Source: Meiothermus hypogaeus (GTDB lineage: Bacteria; Deinococcota; Deinococci; Deinococcales; Thermaceae). Taken from it: a stretch of 62,960 nucleotides of DNA. The translations under genes and the position numbers were made by a program. The stretch spans positions 1 to 62,960 of the forward strand of contig NZ_QWKY01000012.1 of assembly GCF_003574035.1 (NCBI RefSeq), read 5' to 3'. Under the pieces are notes generated by a model, which worked only from the letters and a program-made list of their open reading frames with translations, was not told where the DNA came from and ran no database searches. Shown here in pieces: positions 41,030 to 50,301 of this stretch (within the stretch, counting starts at the first letter, position 1; each line of letters opens with the position of its first letter).

Positions 41030-41992
41030 TTAGCGGGTCATTACCGGTTGCAAAGCGTGGGAGAGCTCGAGGGCCAGCTCGAGGGCTTGCAGGTCGTCCT
41101 CGAGGGTGACCAGCGAAGGCTCTCCTTTTTGAATCCTATCCACAAAATGCTTAAGCTGGCGGCGCAAGGGATTATCGTTGTGGATGGCAATGCGCTCGGT
41201 CTGTACCTGGGTGCGCCCGTTGGGCTCCACCCGGTCGGGGTCGGGTTGTACCGGTGGCGAGCGGTGCAGCGACAGTTCGGTAAACTCACTGTTAAAATCC
41301 AACCGCAGCACCTCGCCGGGCTGGGTAATGGTCAGGGAGCGTTCAGCCTGAGGGGAAATACGGCTGGCCGTAAACAGGGCCCGCGCGCCCGAAGGGAAAT
41401 CCACCACGGCCTGGGCAAACTCGTCCAGCCCTTCTACCTGCCGTCCCACCACGCTGTAGCGCAGCGGCTTTTCCCGCAAAAGCAACAGTACCAGGTCCAG
41501 GTCGTGGATCATCAGGTCGAGCACCACCCCAATGTCGCGTATACGTCGGTTGTTGCCCATGCGGCGGGCCTCCAGCACCCAGGGGGTGTTGACCATATTC
41601 ATGAGGTCGCCCACCGCTCGGTAGAAGCGCACAATATGCCCTATCTGCAAAATCACCCCCCGCTGTTCGGCCAACCGTACCAGCTCCCGCGCCTCATGCA
41701 TGGTGCGGGTCATGGGCTTTTCCAGCAGCACATGTACCCCAGCCTCTAAAAACATTCGGGCCTGCTCGTAGTGAAAGGAGGTCGGCGACGCAATCGAGAC
41801 CGCCTGCACCCTGCCCAGCAGGTCCTCCGGGCTGGCATAGGCCGGTACTTCCAGATCCTGCTCGATGGCGGCCTGGCGAAAAGGATCGGGGTCGGCCACC
41901 CCTACCAGCCGAACCCCTGGCAACCCTGCATAGACCTGAGCGTGGTACGTGCCCATCACCCCCACGCCCACAACGCCCACATTTAGCTCCAT
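41030..41992 (-). CDS. Gfo/Idh/MocA-family NAD-dependent dehydrogenase (GnnA-like candidate)
   Basis: 320 aa: N-terminal Rossmann domain (G-V-V-G-V-G-V-M-G-T-Y-H-A), E-K-P motif (L-L-E-K-P-M-T) and D-L-M-I-H-D-L-D-L in the C-terminal domain. Its place between lpxC and fabZ-lpxA is that of GnnA-type UDP-GlcNAc 3-dehydrogenases, which with the aminotransferase GnnB make UDP-GlcNAc3N for amide-linked lipid A. No GnnB-like gene is in the window, so the function remains inference. ATG 41992 has a GAGGATT Shine-Dalgarno; the longer start at 42031 is not needed. Confidence 0.85.
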   Translation of the reverse strand: MELNVGVVGVGVMGTYHAQVYAGLPGVRLVGVADPDPFRQAAIEQDLEVPAYASPEDLLGRVQAVSIASPTSFHYEQARMFLEAGVHVLLEKPMTRTMHEARELVRLAEQRGVILQIGHIVRFYRAVGDLMNMVNTPWVLEARRMGNNRRIRDIGVVLDLMIHDLDLVLLLLREKPLRYSVVGRQVEGLDEFAQAVVDFPSGARALFTASRISPQAERSLTITQPGEVLRLDFNSEFTELSLHRSPPVQPDPDRVEPNGRTQVQTERIAIHNDNPLRRQLKHFVDRIQKGEPSLVTLEDDLQALELALELSHALQPVMTR

Positions 41993-42166
41993 AGAATCCT
42001 CGTAACGTGATGCACAAACCCTGCGTTCCAAGCAGGATGATACACTTAACTCCTATTTACAACCAATTTTTGGGGGGCTGGCCTTTAGCAATGGCTCAGG
42101 AAAGTCACAGCCTTGTGAAAAGAAGGCCCCCAAACCCTGAGGGCAGTGGGTCATCCGGCCAAGAAA

Positions 42167-42919
42167 TTAGCTCTGGAGTAGCTTGGCCAGCTCCACATGC
42201 AGCCGATGGGAACTGCGGTGCGCCACGAAACGGCCCAGGTAGGGCCGACCGGCCAGGTACAAATCGCCCAGAAAATCCAGGGCCTTGTGCCAGACCGGCT
42301 CATGCAGCATACGGGGGGTATTGACAAAGCTGTGCTCGCTAAAGACCAGAGCGTTATCCAGTGAGGCTCCTTTAATGAGCCCGCGGGCCCGCATGGCCTC
42401 CACCTCCTGTAAAAAGCCAAATGTGCGGGCCGAGGCCAGCTCTTCCAGCGGCGTAGGTGGGCACTCTACCTGCTGGTAGCCGATTTTGGGGTGGGTGAAA
42501 AGAATGGTGACGGCCAGGGAAAAACCCTCGGCCGGCTGAGCCATTACGCTGCTGCGCCCCTCCTCCACCCGGATGGTTCCAGATACCGAAACCGGTGGGG
42601 GGCCCAGCGCCGAAAAGCCCTCCAGGGCCGTCATCCATTCCCTGGCGCTGCCATCCAGGATGGGAATCTCCGGGCCGGTTACCTCAACCATCAGGCCCTC
42701 CCAGATGCCCCGAATGTAGAAGGCTGCCAGCAGGTGTTCAACCGTCATCAAGCGCTGGTGCTGGTAGCCCAGCACCGTGCAGCGCGTAGTGTCAATTACA
42801 GTAGAAGCCAAAGGGCGAAACTCGAGCCCCCCCACCCGAAAACGCACCGGCCCCTCGGCTGGATGAAACCTTACCGAGCTGGGTTCGCCACTGTGGAGGC
42901 CTATGCCACGAATCGTCAT
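42167..42919 (-). CDS. lpxC: UDP-3-O-acyl-N-acetylglucosamine deacetylase
   Basis: 250 aa zinc hydrolase catalysing the committed step of lipid A synthesis. Active-site residues are conserved: V-E-H-L-L-A-A (Zn His and the Glu base), W-H-K-A-L-D-F-L-G-D-L-Y-L (second Zn His and Asp), and S-S-H-R-L-H near the C-terminus. T-I-R-G-I-G-L-H-S-G opens the protein. Somewhat short of the usual about 300 aa but both repeats are present. ATG 42919 is preferred to TTG 42934. Confidence 0.94.
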   Translation of the reverse strand: MTIRGIGLHSGEPSSVRFHPAEGPVRFRVGGLEFRPLASTVIDTTRCTVLGYQHQRLMTVEHLLAAFYIRGIWEGLMVEVTGPEIPILDGSAREWMTALEGFSALGPPPVSVSGTIRVEEGRSSVMAQPAEGFSLAVTILFTHPKIGYQQVECPPTPLEELASARTFGFLQEVEAMRARGLIKGASLDNALVFSEHSFVNTPRMLHEPVWHKALDFLGDLYLAGRPYLGRFVAHRSSHRLHVELAKLLQS

Positions 42920-42947
42920 TGGGGTTCCAGTCAAATGATGTCAGAGG

Positions 42948-43946
42948 TTATTTTTGCAGCTGCTCTTTCAAGAATTGCCGCAGACTGCGCTCCGCCGTTG
43001 CCAACCAGTCCAGCACGGCCAGGCGCCGCCAGTGCTTCCGGAGGGGCTGGGCAGGAATGCCGCCGGCCCAGGTCTCGCCCGGAGGTACGTCTTTCGAAAT
43101 CCCGCTGCCGCCCGTTAGCCTGGCTCCTTTACCTATCCGCACATGGTCGGAGAGCACCACCCACCCACCCATCAGCACGTCGTCCTCCACGACCGAGCTG
43201 CCACCAATCGCGCTACTACCCACCATCACCACACCTTTGCCAATTTGGACGTTGTGGCCGATATCGGTCAGGTCGCCGATTTTGCTTCGGGCCCCGATGC
43301 GGGTCTCCCCTACCACGCTGCGCTGTACCACGCAGTTGGCCCCCAGCTCGACCCCATCCTCCAGGACCACCCGGCCAGTGTGGGGCAGCCGTTCTCCATT
43401 CTGAAACCCAAACCCCGCCACCCCCAGGACAGAACCTGCCCCAATTTTGCAATCCGCGCCAAGCCAGGTATTGCGGTAGAGGGTTACCCGGGGCTCGAGC
43501 ACCGTCCGGGGGCCCACCTCCACCCCCTCGCCCACATAGCAGTACGGTGCAATTACCGCTCCCGCAGCCACTCGAGCTCCCCGGCACACCAGTACATACG
43601 CCCCAACCGAGGCGGTGGGGTCTACCTGAGCCCCGGCTTCGATGGTGGCGCTGGGGTGAACCCCCACACCGGCCCAGGTTTCGCGCTCATCAAAAAGGGC
43701 CAGGACCCGCGGCCAGGCTTGATGTACCGCCGACACACGAATCCGACTGATGGTATCTGGGCAAGGGCTGGTTTCGTCCAGTATTAAAGCTGCACCACTG
43801 GCCAGGGCAACCTCGAGATACCTCGCCTCGCGCACCACCGCCAGCTCGCCCGGCCCGGCCCGGTCGGGGGCTGCCAGGCGCTGAATTTCTAGATCGGGGC
43901 CCTCAAGGTGCCCCCCAACCTGCCGGGCAATTTCAGAGAGCAACAT
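42948..43946 (-). CDS. lpxD: UDP-3-O-(3-hydroxyacyl)glucosamine N-acyltransferase
   Basis: 332 aa: an N-terminal uridine-binding domain (about 1-100) and hexapeptide-repeat beta-helix (about 105-300), with the catalytic His in D-I-G-H-N-V-Q-I-G and a C-terminal helix. It adds the second acyl chain to the LpxC product. It is the first of the lpx genes in transcription order (lpxD, lpxC, Gfo/Idh, fabZ, lpxA, lpxB, exporter), 28 bp before lpxC. Upstream lies a heptamer array, then mreB. Confidence 0.93.
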   Translation of the reverse strand: MLLSEIARQVGGHLEGPDLEIQRLAAPDRAGPGELAVVREARYLEVALASGAALILDETSPCPDTISRIRVSAVHQAWPRVLALFDERETWAGVGVHPSATIEAGAQVDPTASVGAYVLVCRGARVAAGAVIAPYCYVGEGVEVGPRTVLEPRVTLYRNTWLGADCKIGAGSVLGVAGFGFQNGERLPHTGRVVLEDGVELGANCVVQRSVVGETRIGARSKIGDLTDIGHNVQIGKGVVMVGSSAIGGSSVVEDDVLMGGWVVLSDHVRIGKGARLTGGSGISKDVPPGETWAGGIPAQPLRKHWRRLAVLDWLATAERSLRQFLKEQLQK

Positions 43947-43964
43947 AGGCTAGCCGATAGCCTT

Positions 43965-44006
43965 GCAGGACATCAATGGCCAATGGTCGATAGTCCATAG
44001 CAAGTG
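43965..44006. repeat. Heptamer repeat array, six units
   Basis: Six in-phase 7-mers (including GCCAATG, GTCGATA, GTCCATA) between mreB and lpxD. Confidence 0.5.
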
Positions 44007-44074
44007 ATGCAAAGCCCATAACCTTTTTGACTTTCAACGCTAGGCGCTCGACCCCTCCGGCTTTTGGCTCAGCA

Positions 44075-45121
44075 TTACCGCTTCAATACGTTGTCGGAGG
44101 TGACCAGGGCATCGCGCAGCACATGCAACATGTCCAGCGCCTTACCCGTGCCCAGCGCCACCGCTTCCACCGCATTTTCGGCCACCACCACCGGTACCCC
44201 CGTGGCCTCCTGGAGCAACAGGTCCAGGTTGCGAAGCAAGGCCCCCCCACCGGTAAGCAAAATGCCCCGGTCGATGATATCGGCCACCAGTTCAGGCGGG
44301 GTGGTCTCGAGCACGCTCTTCACCCCCTGGACGATTTTCTCCAGGGGTTCCTTCAAAGCATCCACCACATCGTCGGTGGTCACTTCAATGCTCTTGGGCA
44401 GGCCCGAAATCAGGTCGCGACCACGGACTTCGGCCACCGCACCCTGATCACCAGGCGAACGCTTGGCGGCGCCAATTTTGATCTTGAGCTCTTCCGCCGT
44501 GCGTTCTCCGATCAACAAGTTGTACTTATTACGGATGTAGCGAATGATGGATTCGTCGAACTCGTTACCAGCAATCCGCAGACTCGTGGCGCGCACAATG
44601 CCACCCAGCGAAATCACCGCAATATCACTGGATCCCCCCCCAATATCCACCACCATGCTGCCGGTCGGTTCAGCAATCTTGATACCAGCCCCAATGGCCG
44701 CCGCCAGAGGTTCGTCGATCAGGTAGGCCCGCTTGGCACCGGCCTCCACAATGGCCTGTACCACCGCCCGGCGCTCCACCTCGGTTACCCCCGAGGGCAC
44801 CCCCACCATCACCTGCGGTCTGAAAAAACGCAGGGGGGGCAGCACTTTTTTGATAAAGAGGGTGAGCATCCGCTCAGTTAGGGTATAGTCAGCAATTACA
44901 CCATCCTTGAGCGGGCGGGCCGCCACGATGTTGCCAGGCGTGCGCCCCAGCATCCGGTAAGCTTCGGCCCCCACCGCTTTGACCTCCTTGGTGTCGCTCA
45001 CCATCGCAATGACCGAAGGCTCTCGCAGCACAATACCTTTGCCACGCACATAAATCAGCACCGAGGCGGTGCCCAGGTCAATACCCACATCTTCCCCACG
45101 AAACGAGAACATCCCAGCCAT
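44075..45121 (-). CDS. mreB: Rod shape-determining protein MreB
   Basis: 348 aa bacterial actin guiding lateral wall synthesis. V-G-I-D-L-G-T-A (about 12-19) phosphate-1 motif, E-P-L-A-A-A-I-G, D-I-G-G-G-S-S-D and L-T-G-G-G-A motifs are all intact. The expected partners mreC and mreD do not follow; the lpx cluster is downstream instead. ATG 45121 is 8 nt behind TACAAT with a -35 TTGCGC. Confidence 0.96.
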   Translation of the reverse strand: MAGMFSFRGEDVGIDLGTASVLIYVRGKGIVLREPSVIAMVSDTKEVKAVGAEAYRMLGRTPGNIVAARPLKDGVIADYTLTERMLTLFIKKVLPPLRFFRPQVMVGVPSGVTEVERRAVVQAIVEAGAKRAYLIDEPLAAAIGAGIKIAEPTGSMVVDIGGGSSDIAVISLGGIVRATSLRIAGNEFDESIIRYIRNKYNLLIGERTAEELKIKIGAAKRSPGDQGAVAEVRGRDLISGLPKSIEVTTDDVVDALKEPLEKIVQGVKSVLETTPPELVADIIDRGILLTGGGALLRNLDLLLQEATGVPVVVAENAVEAVALGTGKALDMLHVLRDALVTSDNVLKR

Positions 45122-45129
45122 AGCGCTTC

Positions 45130-45157
45130 ATTGTACAGGTTTGCATTAGAAGCGCAA
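45130..45157 (-). promoter_or_regulatory. Promoter of mreB (leaderless type)
   Basis: TTGCGC (45157-45152), 16-nt spacer, TACAAT (45135-45130) on the minus strand, 8 nt from the ATG. Confidence 0.65.
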
Positions 45158-45390
45158 AACACAGCGCCTGGCCACTAAAGCGGTTCTGGGAAGGAACCCA
45201 GCAATCTCCTGGCGCAAAAAACTGTACAGAAGCAATTTTTACCACCAGGATTAGCAGCGAATATAGAGGGAGCCGCGATAGTTGAACAACCCGTTACCAC
45301 AAGCCAGGTGCCAAAGAGATATCAATCTGCAACAAGATCCGCCCAACCGAAGCAGTGTTGCTGATTAGGTATTTGTGGCCTCGAGCGCCC

Positions 45391-45951
45391 TCAAGGCAAG
45401 TCTTCTGGGTAGTTGGCATTAATAAACAAATACCGCCCAAAACGATCTTCTAGCTCGGCCTTGTCCAGCGCCACATGGGGAATGCTGTGTAAAAGCGCCT
45501 GCATTTTGAGTTCCCCGGCCCCCAACCTGCGCAACACCTCGGGCTCGAGGGACTTATGATACAGCGATCCAAGCGGCTCAAAAAAACCACGCTCGACAGC
45601 CACCACAGCCAGGCTTCCGGGCTTTATTTGCCCCAACATAAAATCCCAGAAGTCTGCGTTGAAAAAAGGCTGATCACAGGCTGCAACCGCCACCCAGTCG
45701 TGTTTGGCGTGAGCTAGCGCAGCATGAAGCCCGGATAGGGTATCGCCACCCCGCCGAAGATCCTGGTATACCGTCCCAAAGCCAGGGTAGGGGCGGTTGG
45801 CTACCACAAAGACCTCCGACGCCCCGCTCATCGACTCCAGCACCCATCCGATCAGGGGCTTACCTCGGTACACATACAAAGCCTTATCCTGCCCAAATCG
45901 GCTGGAAAGCCCTCCCGCCAACACTGCCCCGCTCCAGGTCGCTGGTTTCAT
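45391..45951 (-). CDS. mobA: Molybdenum cofactor guanylyltransferase
   Basis: 186 aa nucleotidyltransferase attaching GMP to molybdopterin to form MGD cofactor. The motif L-A-G-G-L-S-S-R-F-G-Q-D-K-A-L is at about 11-25, and A-A-C-D-Q-P-F near 90. Length is typical. TATGAT lies 9 nt before the ATG (45951). No other Moco genes are in the window. Confidence 0.92.
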   Translation of the reverse strand: MKPATWSGAVLAGGLSSRFGQDKALYVYRGKPLIGWVLESMSGASEVFVVANRPYPGFGTVYQDLRRGGDTLSGLHAALAHAKHDWVAVAACDQPFFNADFWDFMLGQIKPGSLAVVAVERGFFEPLGSLYHKSLEPEVLRRLGAGELKMQALLHSIPHVALDKAELEDRFGRYLFINANYPEDLP

Positions 45952-46288
45952 CTTGCTATCATCATAATGTCCTGTACAGGCTGACCCGCCGACCTGGCTA
46001 TCATCTCATAATCAACCCATATCCACCACCAGTATTTGCTGGGGGCCCACAAAATCAAGCCAAAACCTCGCGTCTATCAGCCCGGCACAGCGCCAATCAA
46101 ACCGCATGCCCCCGCTTCGAATATTTAGAACGGTACTCGCTTAAGCGCTGACATTCTCATGACATATTTGGCCGACTGTTATGGTTGGGGGTCAGGATAC
46201 CCCTACCCGGCTTGAAAAGGCCTAGTAACTTTGCGTTTGACAAGGCCTTGACGCACACCAGCCATACTTTAGGTCGGAGGTAGCAAGA
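45952..46288. other. Regulatory region upstream of pstS
   Basis: 337 bp between divergent mobA and pstS with no gene. It holds the Pho-box-like repeat at 46149-46170, a TGTTATGG -10-like element after it, and a second TTGACA/TTGACG-containing stretch at about 46238-46253. pstS has a GGAGG ribosome-binding site. Confidence 0.5.
46149..46170 (+). promoter_or_regulatory. Pho-box-like direct repeat upstream of pstS
   Basis: TGACAT occurs at 46149 and again at 46160, exactly 11 bp apart, each followed by a T-rich tail. Two 11-bp units overlapping the -35 position is the PhoB/PhoP operator layout; TTATGG (46179-46184) follows as a candidate -10 box. Confidence 0.6.
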
Positions 46289-47260
46289 ATGAAGAAAGTC
46301 CTCGTTGCAGTTCTAGCTCTGTTTAGCCTGGCCCAAGCCCAGCAGATCCGCGCCGATGGGTCTTCCACGGTGTATCCGATTACCCAATCGGTGGCTGAAG
46401 AGTTCAACATCGTGCGGCCCGACGTAAAGGTCACGGTAGCCTTTTCGGGTACGGGGGGTGGCTTCAAAAAGTTTTGTGTAGGTGAAACCGATCTGCAAAA
46501 CGCCAGCCGACCCATCACCAAGGCAGAAATTGAAGAGTGCCGTAAAAATGGCATCGAGTACATTGAACTTCCCGTAGCCTTTGACGGCCTCACGGTGGTG
46601 GTAAACCCCCGAAACACCTGGGCACAGTGCTTAACCGTAGCCGAGCTGAAAAAAATCTGGGAGCCCGATTCCAAAGTGTCCTTCTGGAATCAGGTACGCC
46701 CCAATTTCCCTGTGCGCCAGCTTGTTCTGTACGGTGCGGGCACCGACTCCGGTACCTTTGATTACTTCACCGAGGCCATCAACGGTAAAGCTAAGGCCAT
46801 CCGCAAGGACTTCTTCCCATCTGAAGACGACAACGTGCTGGTGCGCGGGGTCGAGGGTAACGTTAATGCCATGGGCTTCTTTGGCTACGCCTACTACGTG
46901 GAAGAAAAGGGCAAGCTCAAAGCGCTGGCCATCGACAACGGCAAGGGCTGCGTTGCGCCTACCGATGCCACCATCAACAACGGTACCTATGCGCCCCTTT
47001 CGCGGCCCCTGTTCATCTACGTGAACCTCAAAAGCCTCAACGAAAAGCGCTCTCTGCAGGATTTTATGAACTTCTTGCTGACCAACAGCCGTGCCCGCAC
47101 CGCTATTCGCAAAACCGGCTATGTGCTTCTGCCCGATGAAGCTTACCGCATTGGAAAGGTGCTGGTAGACAAGCGGGTTAAGGGTACGGTTTTTAGCGGT
47201 ATTGAACCCGGTACCCCCCTGGTCGAAATCATGAAGAAGCTCGAGGCTGAGGCCAAGTAG
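46289..47260 (+). CDS. pstS: Phosphate ABC transporter substrate-binding protein PstS
   Basis: 323 aa periplasmic phosphate-binding protein. Signal peptide about 1-17 (A-Q-A-Q); mature part starts with [13 protein letters not shown], the phosphate loop, and has F-S-G-T-G-G-G-F and [14 protein letters not shown], the family's second ligand site. ATG 46289 has GGAGG at 8 nt. First gene of pstSCAB, probably induced by phosphate limitation. Confidence 0.96.
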   Translation: MKKVLVAVLALFSLAQAQQIRADGSSTVYPITQSVAEEFNIVRPDVKVTVAFSGTGGGFKKFCVGETDLQNASRPITKAEIEECRKNGIEYIELPVAFDGLTVVVNPRNTWAQCLTVAELKKIWEPDSKVSFWNQVRPNFPVRQLVLYGAGTDSGTFDYFTEAINGKAKAIRKDFFPSEDDNVLVRGVEGNVNAMGFFGYAYYVEEKGKLKALAIDNGKGCVAPTDATINNGTYAPLSRPLFIYVNLKSLNEKRSLQDFMNFLLTNSRARTAIRKTGYVLLPDEAYRIGKVLVDKRVKGTVFSGIEPGTPLVEIMKKLEAEAK

Positions 47261-47269
47261 TCTTACTAC

Positions 47270-47295
47270 CCCTGCCCTCCACGCGGAGGGCAGGG
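47270..47295 (+). terminator. Intercistronic hairpin between pstS and pstC
   Basis: Perfect 11-bp stem CCCTGCCCTCC / GGAGGGCAGGG followed by TATTATTTTG. Located right after pstS, it probably terminates part of the transcripts or protects the pstS 3' end, giving more PstS than permease. Confidence 0.7.
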
Positions 47296-47330
47296 TATTA
47301 TTTTGAAAGTTAAAAGAGTAGAAGACTTGT

Positions 47331-48251
47331 ATGAACACATCCACTTCAACGACATGGGCTTCCAAAAAGCCGGGCCGAAGCCCTGGGGAACGGCTGGTCG
47401 AGGCTATACTCTTTGCAACTTCGCTGGTTTCAGTGCTCACCACCGCTGCAGTGATAGTGGTGCTTTTTAGCGAGACATTTCAATTTTTTCTTCGCGTACC
47501 CCTAACCGAGTTTTTGTTTGCCCCGGAGTGGACCCCGCTTTTTGCCGAGCCCCGATATGGCATTGGTGCATTGCTGGCCGGCACTTTTTTATTCACAGCC
47601 ATCGGTCTGGTGATAGCCATTCCGCTAGGTCTGCTCACGGCTGCCTATCTTGCCGAATACGCCCCCCATGAGCAAAGCATCAGGGTCAAAGGGATCATGG
47701 AACTGCTCGAGGGCGTACCCACAGTGGTTTTTGGCTACTTTGCCCTGCTGTTCTTAACGCCCATACTGCAAAACCTTATTCCCGGCCTAAACCTCTTCAA
47801 TCCCATTTCGGCCGGTTTGGTTTTGGGTTTTGCAATTTTGCCCTATATCTCCAACGTAGCCTCCGACGCCATGATGGCTGTACCGCGCAGCCTGCGCGAA
47901 GCCGCTTATGCGCTGGGCGCAACCAAGTTTGAAGTGGTCACTAAGGTGGTTTTTCCTGCCGCTGTTTCGGGCATTGTGGCGGCCATCATCCTGGCTACCA
48001 GTCGGGCCGTCGGTGAAACCATGATTGCGGCCATTGCGGCTGGGCAGCGCCCCATCCTTACCCTGGATCCACGCGAGACCATTGCCACCATGACCTCTTA
48101 CATCGTGCAGGCCGCCACCGGCGACCAGCCGGCAGGTTCGCTGGCCTCGCGCGCCCTTTTCTCCGTAGGGGCCACCCTCTTCCTGCTCACACTGGGCTTC
48201 AACATACTCGCCCAACGCATTGTAGAGCGCTACCGCGAGAGGTACGAATAA
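47331..48251 (+). CDS. pstC: Phosphate ABC transporter permease PstC
   Basis: 306 aa, about six membrane segments with the EAA loop [12 protein letters not shown]. Inner-membrane half of the high-affinity phosphate importer. The stop TAA overlaps the pstA ATG by one base (TAATG). Confidence 0.94.
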   Translation: MNTSTSTTWASKKPGRSPGERLVEAILFATSLVSVLTTAAVIVVLFSETFQFFLRVPLTEFLFAPEWTPLFAEPRYGIGALLAGTFLFTAIGLVIAIPLGLLTAAYLAEYAPHEQSIRVKGIMELLEGVPTVVFGYFALLFLTPILQNLIPGLNLFNPISAGLVLGFAILPYISNVASDAMMAVPRSLREAAYALGATKFEVVTKVVFPAAVSGIVAAIILATSRAVGETMIAAIAAGQRPILTLDPRETIATMTSYIVQAATGDQPAGSLASRALFSVGATLFLLTLGFNILAQRIVERYRERYE

Positions 48252-49468
48252 TGCAACGAGGCCTTATCCAAGATTCGTCGCAAAATCCGCAGAAGCAGCA
48301 GCGCGACCGCATCAATCGCGTCTTCGCTCGAGCCGTAGTCGTACCCACCGTAATCGCTCTCGCTCTGATCGCGGTCTTGCTTCTCGATACGCTCTACGAC
48401 ACCGTCTCGGTTCAGGTCGTAGAGGTTACCGAAACAAGTGGAAAGAGCTTCGCGCTTGGTCAAGCCCTGACCGCTGATCAGGTAATCCGGCTCGAGCTCG
48501 CTGCTCAAGGCAAATCCGAGCAAGAAATTGCTGCCTTCATGAGCGACCCTGATGAAATGCGGATTTTCCGCTTGCGCAACCGCGTTGAGTTGATGTGGGC
48601 AACCCAGGATGGCCCCTTGCGTTGGGTAGTGAGCAGCCTGGACGACACCCGCATAAAAAACTTGAGCCTAATAGAGGGTTTACGTCAGTGGAACGAGCTC
48701 AAGCAGAGTTTGAATGAAAACCAGCAACTCCGGCTCAACCCCTGGCTCGACTACTCTTTTCTAACCCGTGACCCTTCTCGCAACCCCATCTCTGCTGGAC
48801 TTCGCGTGGCGCTGTTCGGCACCATTTGGTTACTCACCATGACCCTTTTGATAAGCATCCCGATTGGGGTGGGCACCGCCATTTATCTCGAGGAGTACGC
48901 ACCCAAAAACCGCCTTACACGGTTTATCGAGGTCAACCTGCGCAACCTGGCCGGTGTTCCGAGTATTGTGTTCGGGCTGTTGGGATTGGCGGTATTTGTT
49001 CGAGGCATGCAGCTTGGCCCAACCCTAATGGCGGCAGCCTTGACCATGGCTTTGCTTATCATGCCCACCATTTCCATCGCAGCTCGGGAGGCCTTGAGGT
49101 CTGTTCCAGACTCCATGCGCTTGGCAGCATATGCGCTTGGCGCCACCAAGTGGCAGATGATTTCAAAAGTCGTACTTCCGGCGACCATTCCAGGTGTGGC
49201 CACCGGGGTCATTCTGGCGGCCGCTCGAGCGATTGGTGAAGCAGCACCTTTGCTAATGGTTGGTGCAGCCGCCTATGTGGCTTTCATACCCAGAGGGCCA
49301 CTCTCCGAGTATACGGTTCTCCCGGTGCAAATTTACCTCTGGATTTCTGCCAACCTGAGTGAGTTTGCCAATACTGCAGCCGCCGGGATTGTGGTGTTGT
49401 TGCTTACGCTGGGCGGGCTATATGCCCTGGCCTTCTGGGTTCGGCGCAAGTATAGAGTGGAGTGGTAG
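48251..49468 (+). CDS. pstA: Phosphate ABC transporter permease PstA
   Basis: 405 aa, longer than typical PstA (about 280-300). The extra sequence is an N-terminal membrane segment plus a soluble domain of about 120 residues (about 55-170, rich in charged residues) before the six-segment permease core with [10 protein letters not shown]. Similar long forms occur in Thermus and other lineages. It pairs with PstC. Stop 2 bp before the pstB ATG. Confidence 0.93.
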   Translation: MQRGLIQDSSQNPQKQQRDRINRVFARAVVVPTVIALALIAVLLLDTLYDTVSVQVVEVTETSGKSFALGQALTADQVIRLELAAQGKSEQEIAAFMSDPDEMRIFRLRNRVELMWATQDGPLRWVVSSLDDTRIKNLSLIEGLRQWNELKQSLNENQQLRLNPWLDYSFLTRDPSRNPISAGLRVALFGTIWLLTMTLLISIPIGVGTAIYLEEYAPKNRLTRFIEVNLRNLAGVPSIVFGLLGLAVFVRGMQLGPTLMAAALTMALLIMPTISIAAREALRSVPDSMRLAAYALGATKWQMISKVVLPATIPGVATGVILAAARAIGEAAPLLMVGAAAYVAFIPRGPLSEYTVLPVQIYLWISANLSEFANTAAAGIVVLLLTLGGLYALAFWVRRKYRVEW

Positions 49469-49470
49469 AC

Positions 49471-50277
49471 ATGGTTCAGGAAGTTGCGATTGGTCACGAA
49501 ACGGTACGGTGGGAGCCAGTGCCCGCCGAAGATGCGGTAGTTCAGGTGCAAAACCTCAACCTTTTTTACGGTAAGCACCAGGCCCTTTACAACGTATCTG
49601 TCAATTTTCCCCGCAACAAAATTACGGCAATCATCGGGCCTTCCGGGTGCGGAAAGTCCACTTTATTGCGCTCTTTGAACCGCATGAACGACCTGGTGCC
49701 AGGTGTGCGCTTAGAGGGCAAAGTAATTTATGAAGGGGTCGATATCTACGACACTCAGGTCGACCCTGTGGAAGTGCGCCGGCACATTGGGATGGTTTTT
49801 CAAAAACCCAACCCGTTCCCAAAAACCATTTTCGAGAATGTGGTATTCGGGCTTCGTCTACAAGGTCAGAAAACAGGCCTGGACGAGGTTGCGCAAAGGG
49901 CTCTAGAGCGAGCCGCTCTTTGGGATGAGGTCAAAGACAAGCTTGGTGAGATCGCTCTGCGCCTATCCGGTGGTCAACAACAACGTCTGTGCATTGCGCG
50001 GGCCATTGCCACCGAGCCGCCTCTGCTTCTTTTAGACGAACCTACCAGCGCCCTCGATCCCATCGCAACTGAGCGGATTGAGTCACTTTTGATTGAACTC
50101 AAGCAACATTACTCTCTGGTAATTGTTACGCACAACATGCAGCAGGCCGCACGCATTGCAGATCGTACTGTTTTTATGCACCTGGGCGTGCTTATTGAAG
50201 AAGGCCCTACCAATCAAATGTTCACCAATCCCAGAGACAAGCGCACCGAAGCCTACATCACCGGTCGTTTCGGATAA
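49471..50277 (+). CDS. pstB: Phosphate ABC transporter ATP-binding protein PstB
   Basis: 268 aa ATPase. Walker [11 protein letters not shown]-loop F-Q-K-P-N-P-F-P (diagnostic of PstB), signature L-S-G-G-Q-Q-Q-R and Walker [13 protein letters not shown] are intact. ATG 49471 is chosen over the GTG at 49462 inside pstA. No phoU gene follows; the convergent pth begins 24 bp later. Confidence 0.96.
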   Translation: MVQEVAIGHETVRWEPVPAEDAVVQVQNLNLFYGKHQALYNVSVNFPRNKITAIIGPSGCGKSTLLRSLNRMNDLVPGVRLEGKVIYEGVDIYDTQVDPVEVRRHIGMVFQKPNPFPKTIFENVVFGLRLQGQKTGLDEVAQRALERAALWDEVKDKLGEIALRLSGGQQQRLCIARAIATEPPLLLLDEPTSALDPIATERIESLLIELKQHYSLVIVTHNMQQAARIADRTVFMHLGVLIEEGPTNQMFTNPRDKRTEAYITGRFG

Positions 50278-50301
50278 AACACCCGTTACACCAACGCCCG
50301 G

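Noticed and set aside
42491-43750. 419-aa plus-strand frame opposite lpxC and lpxD
   Set aside because: It spans two well-supported minus-strand genes and is Pro/Arg/Ala-rich without motifs.
45122-45390. Possible small RNA or gene between mreB and mobA
   Set aside because: Only the mreB promoter and one weak GGTTC/GAACC hairpin are visible; no ORF or terminator supports a gene.
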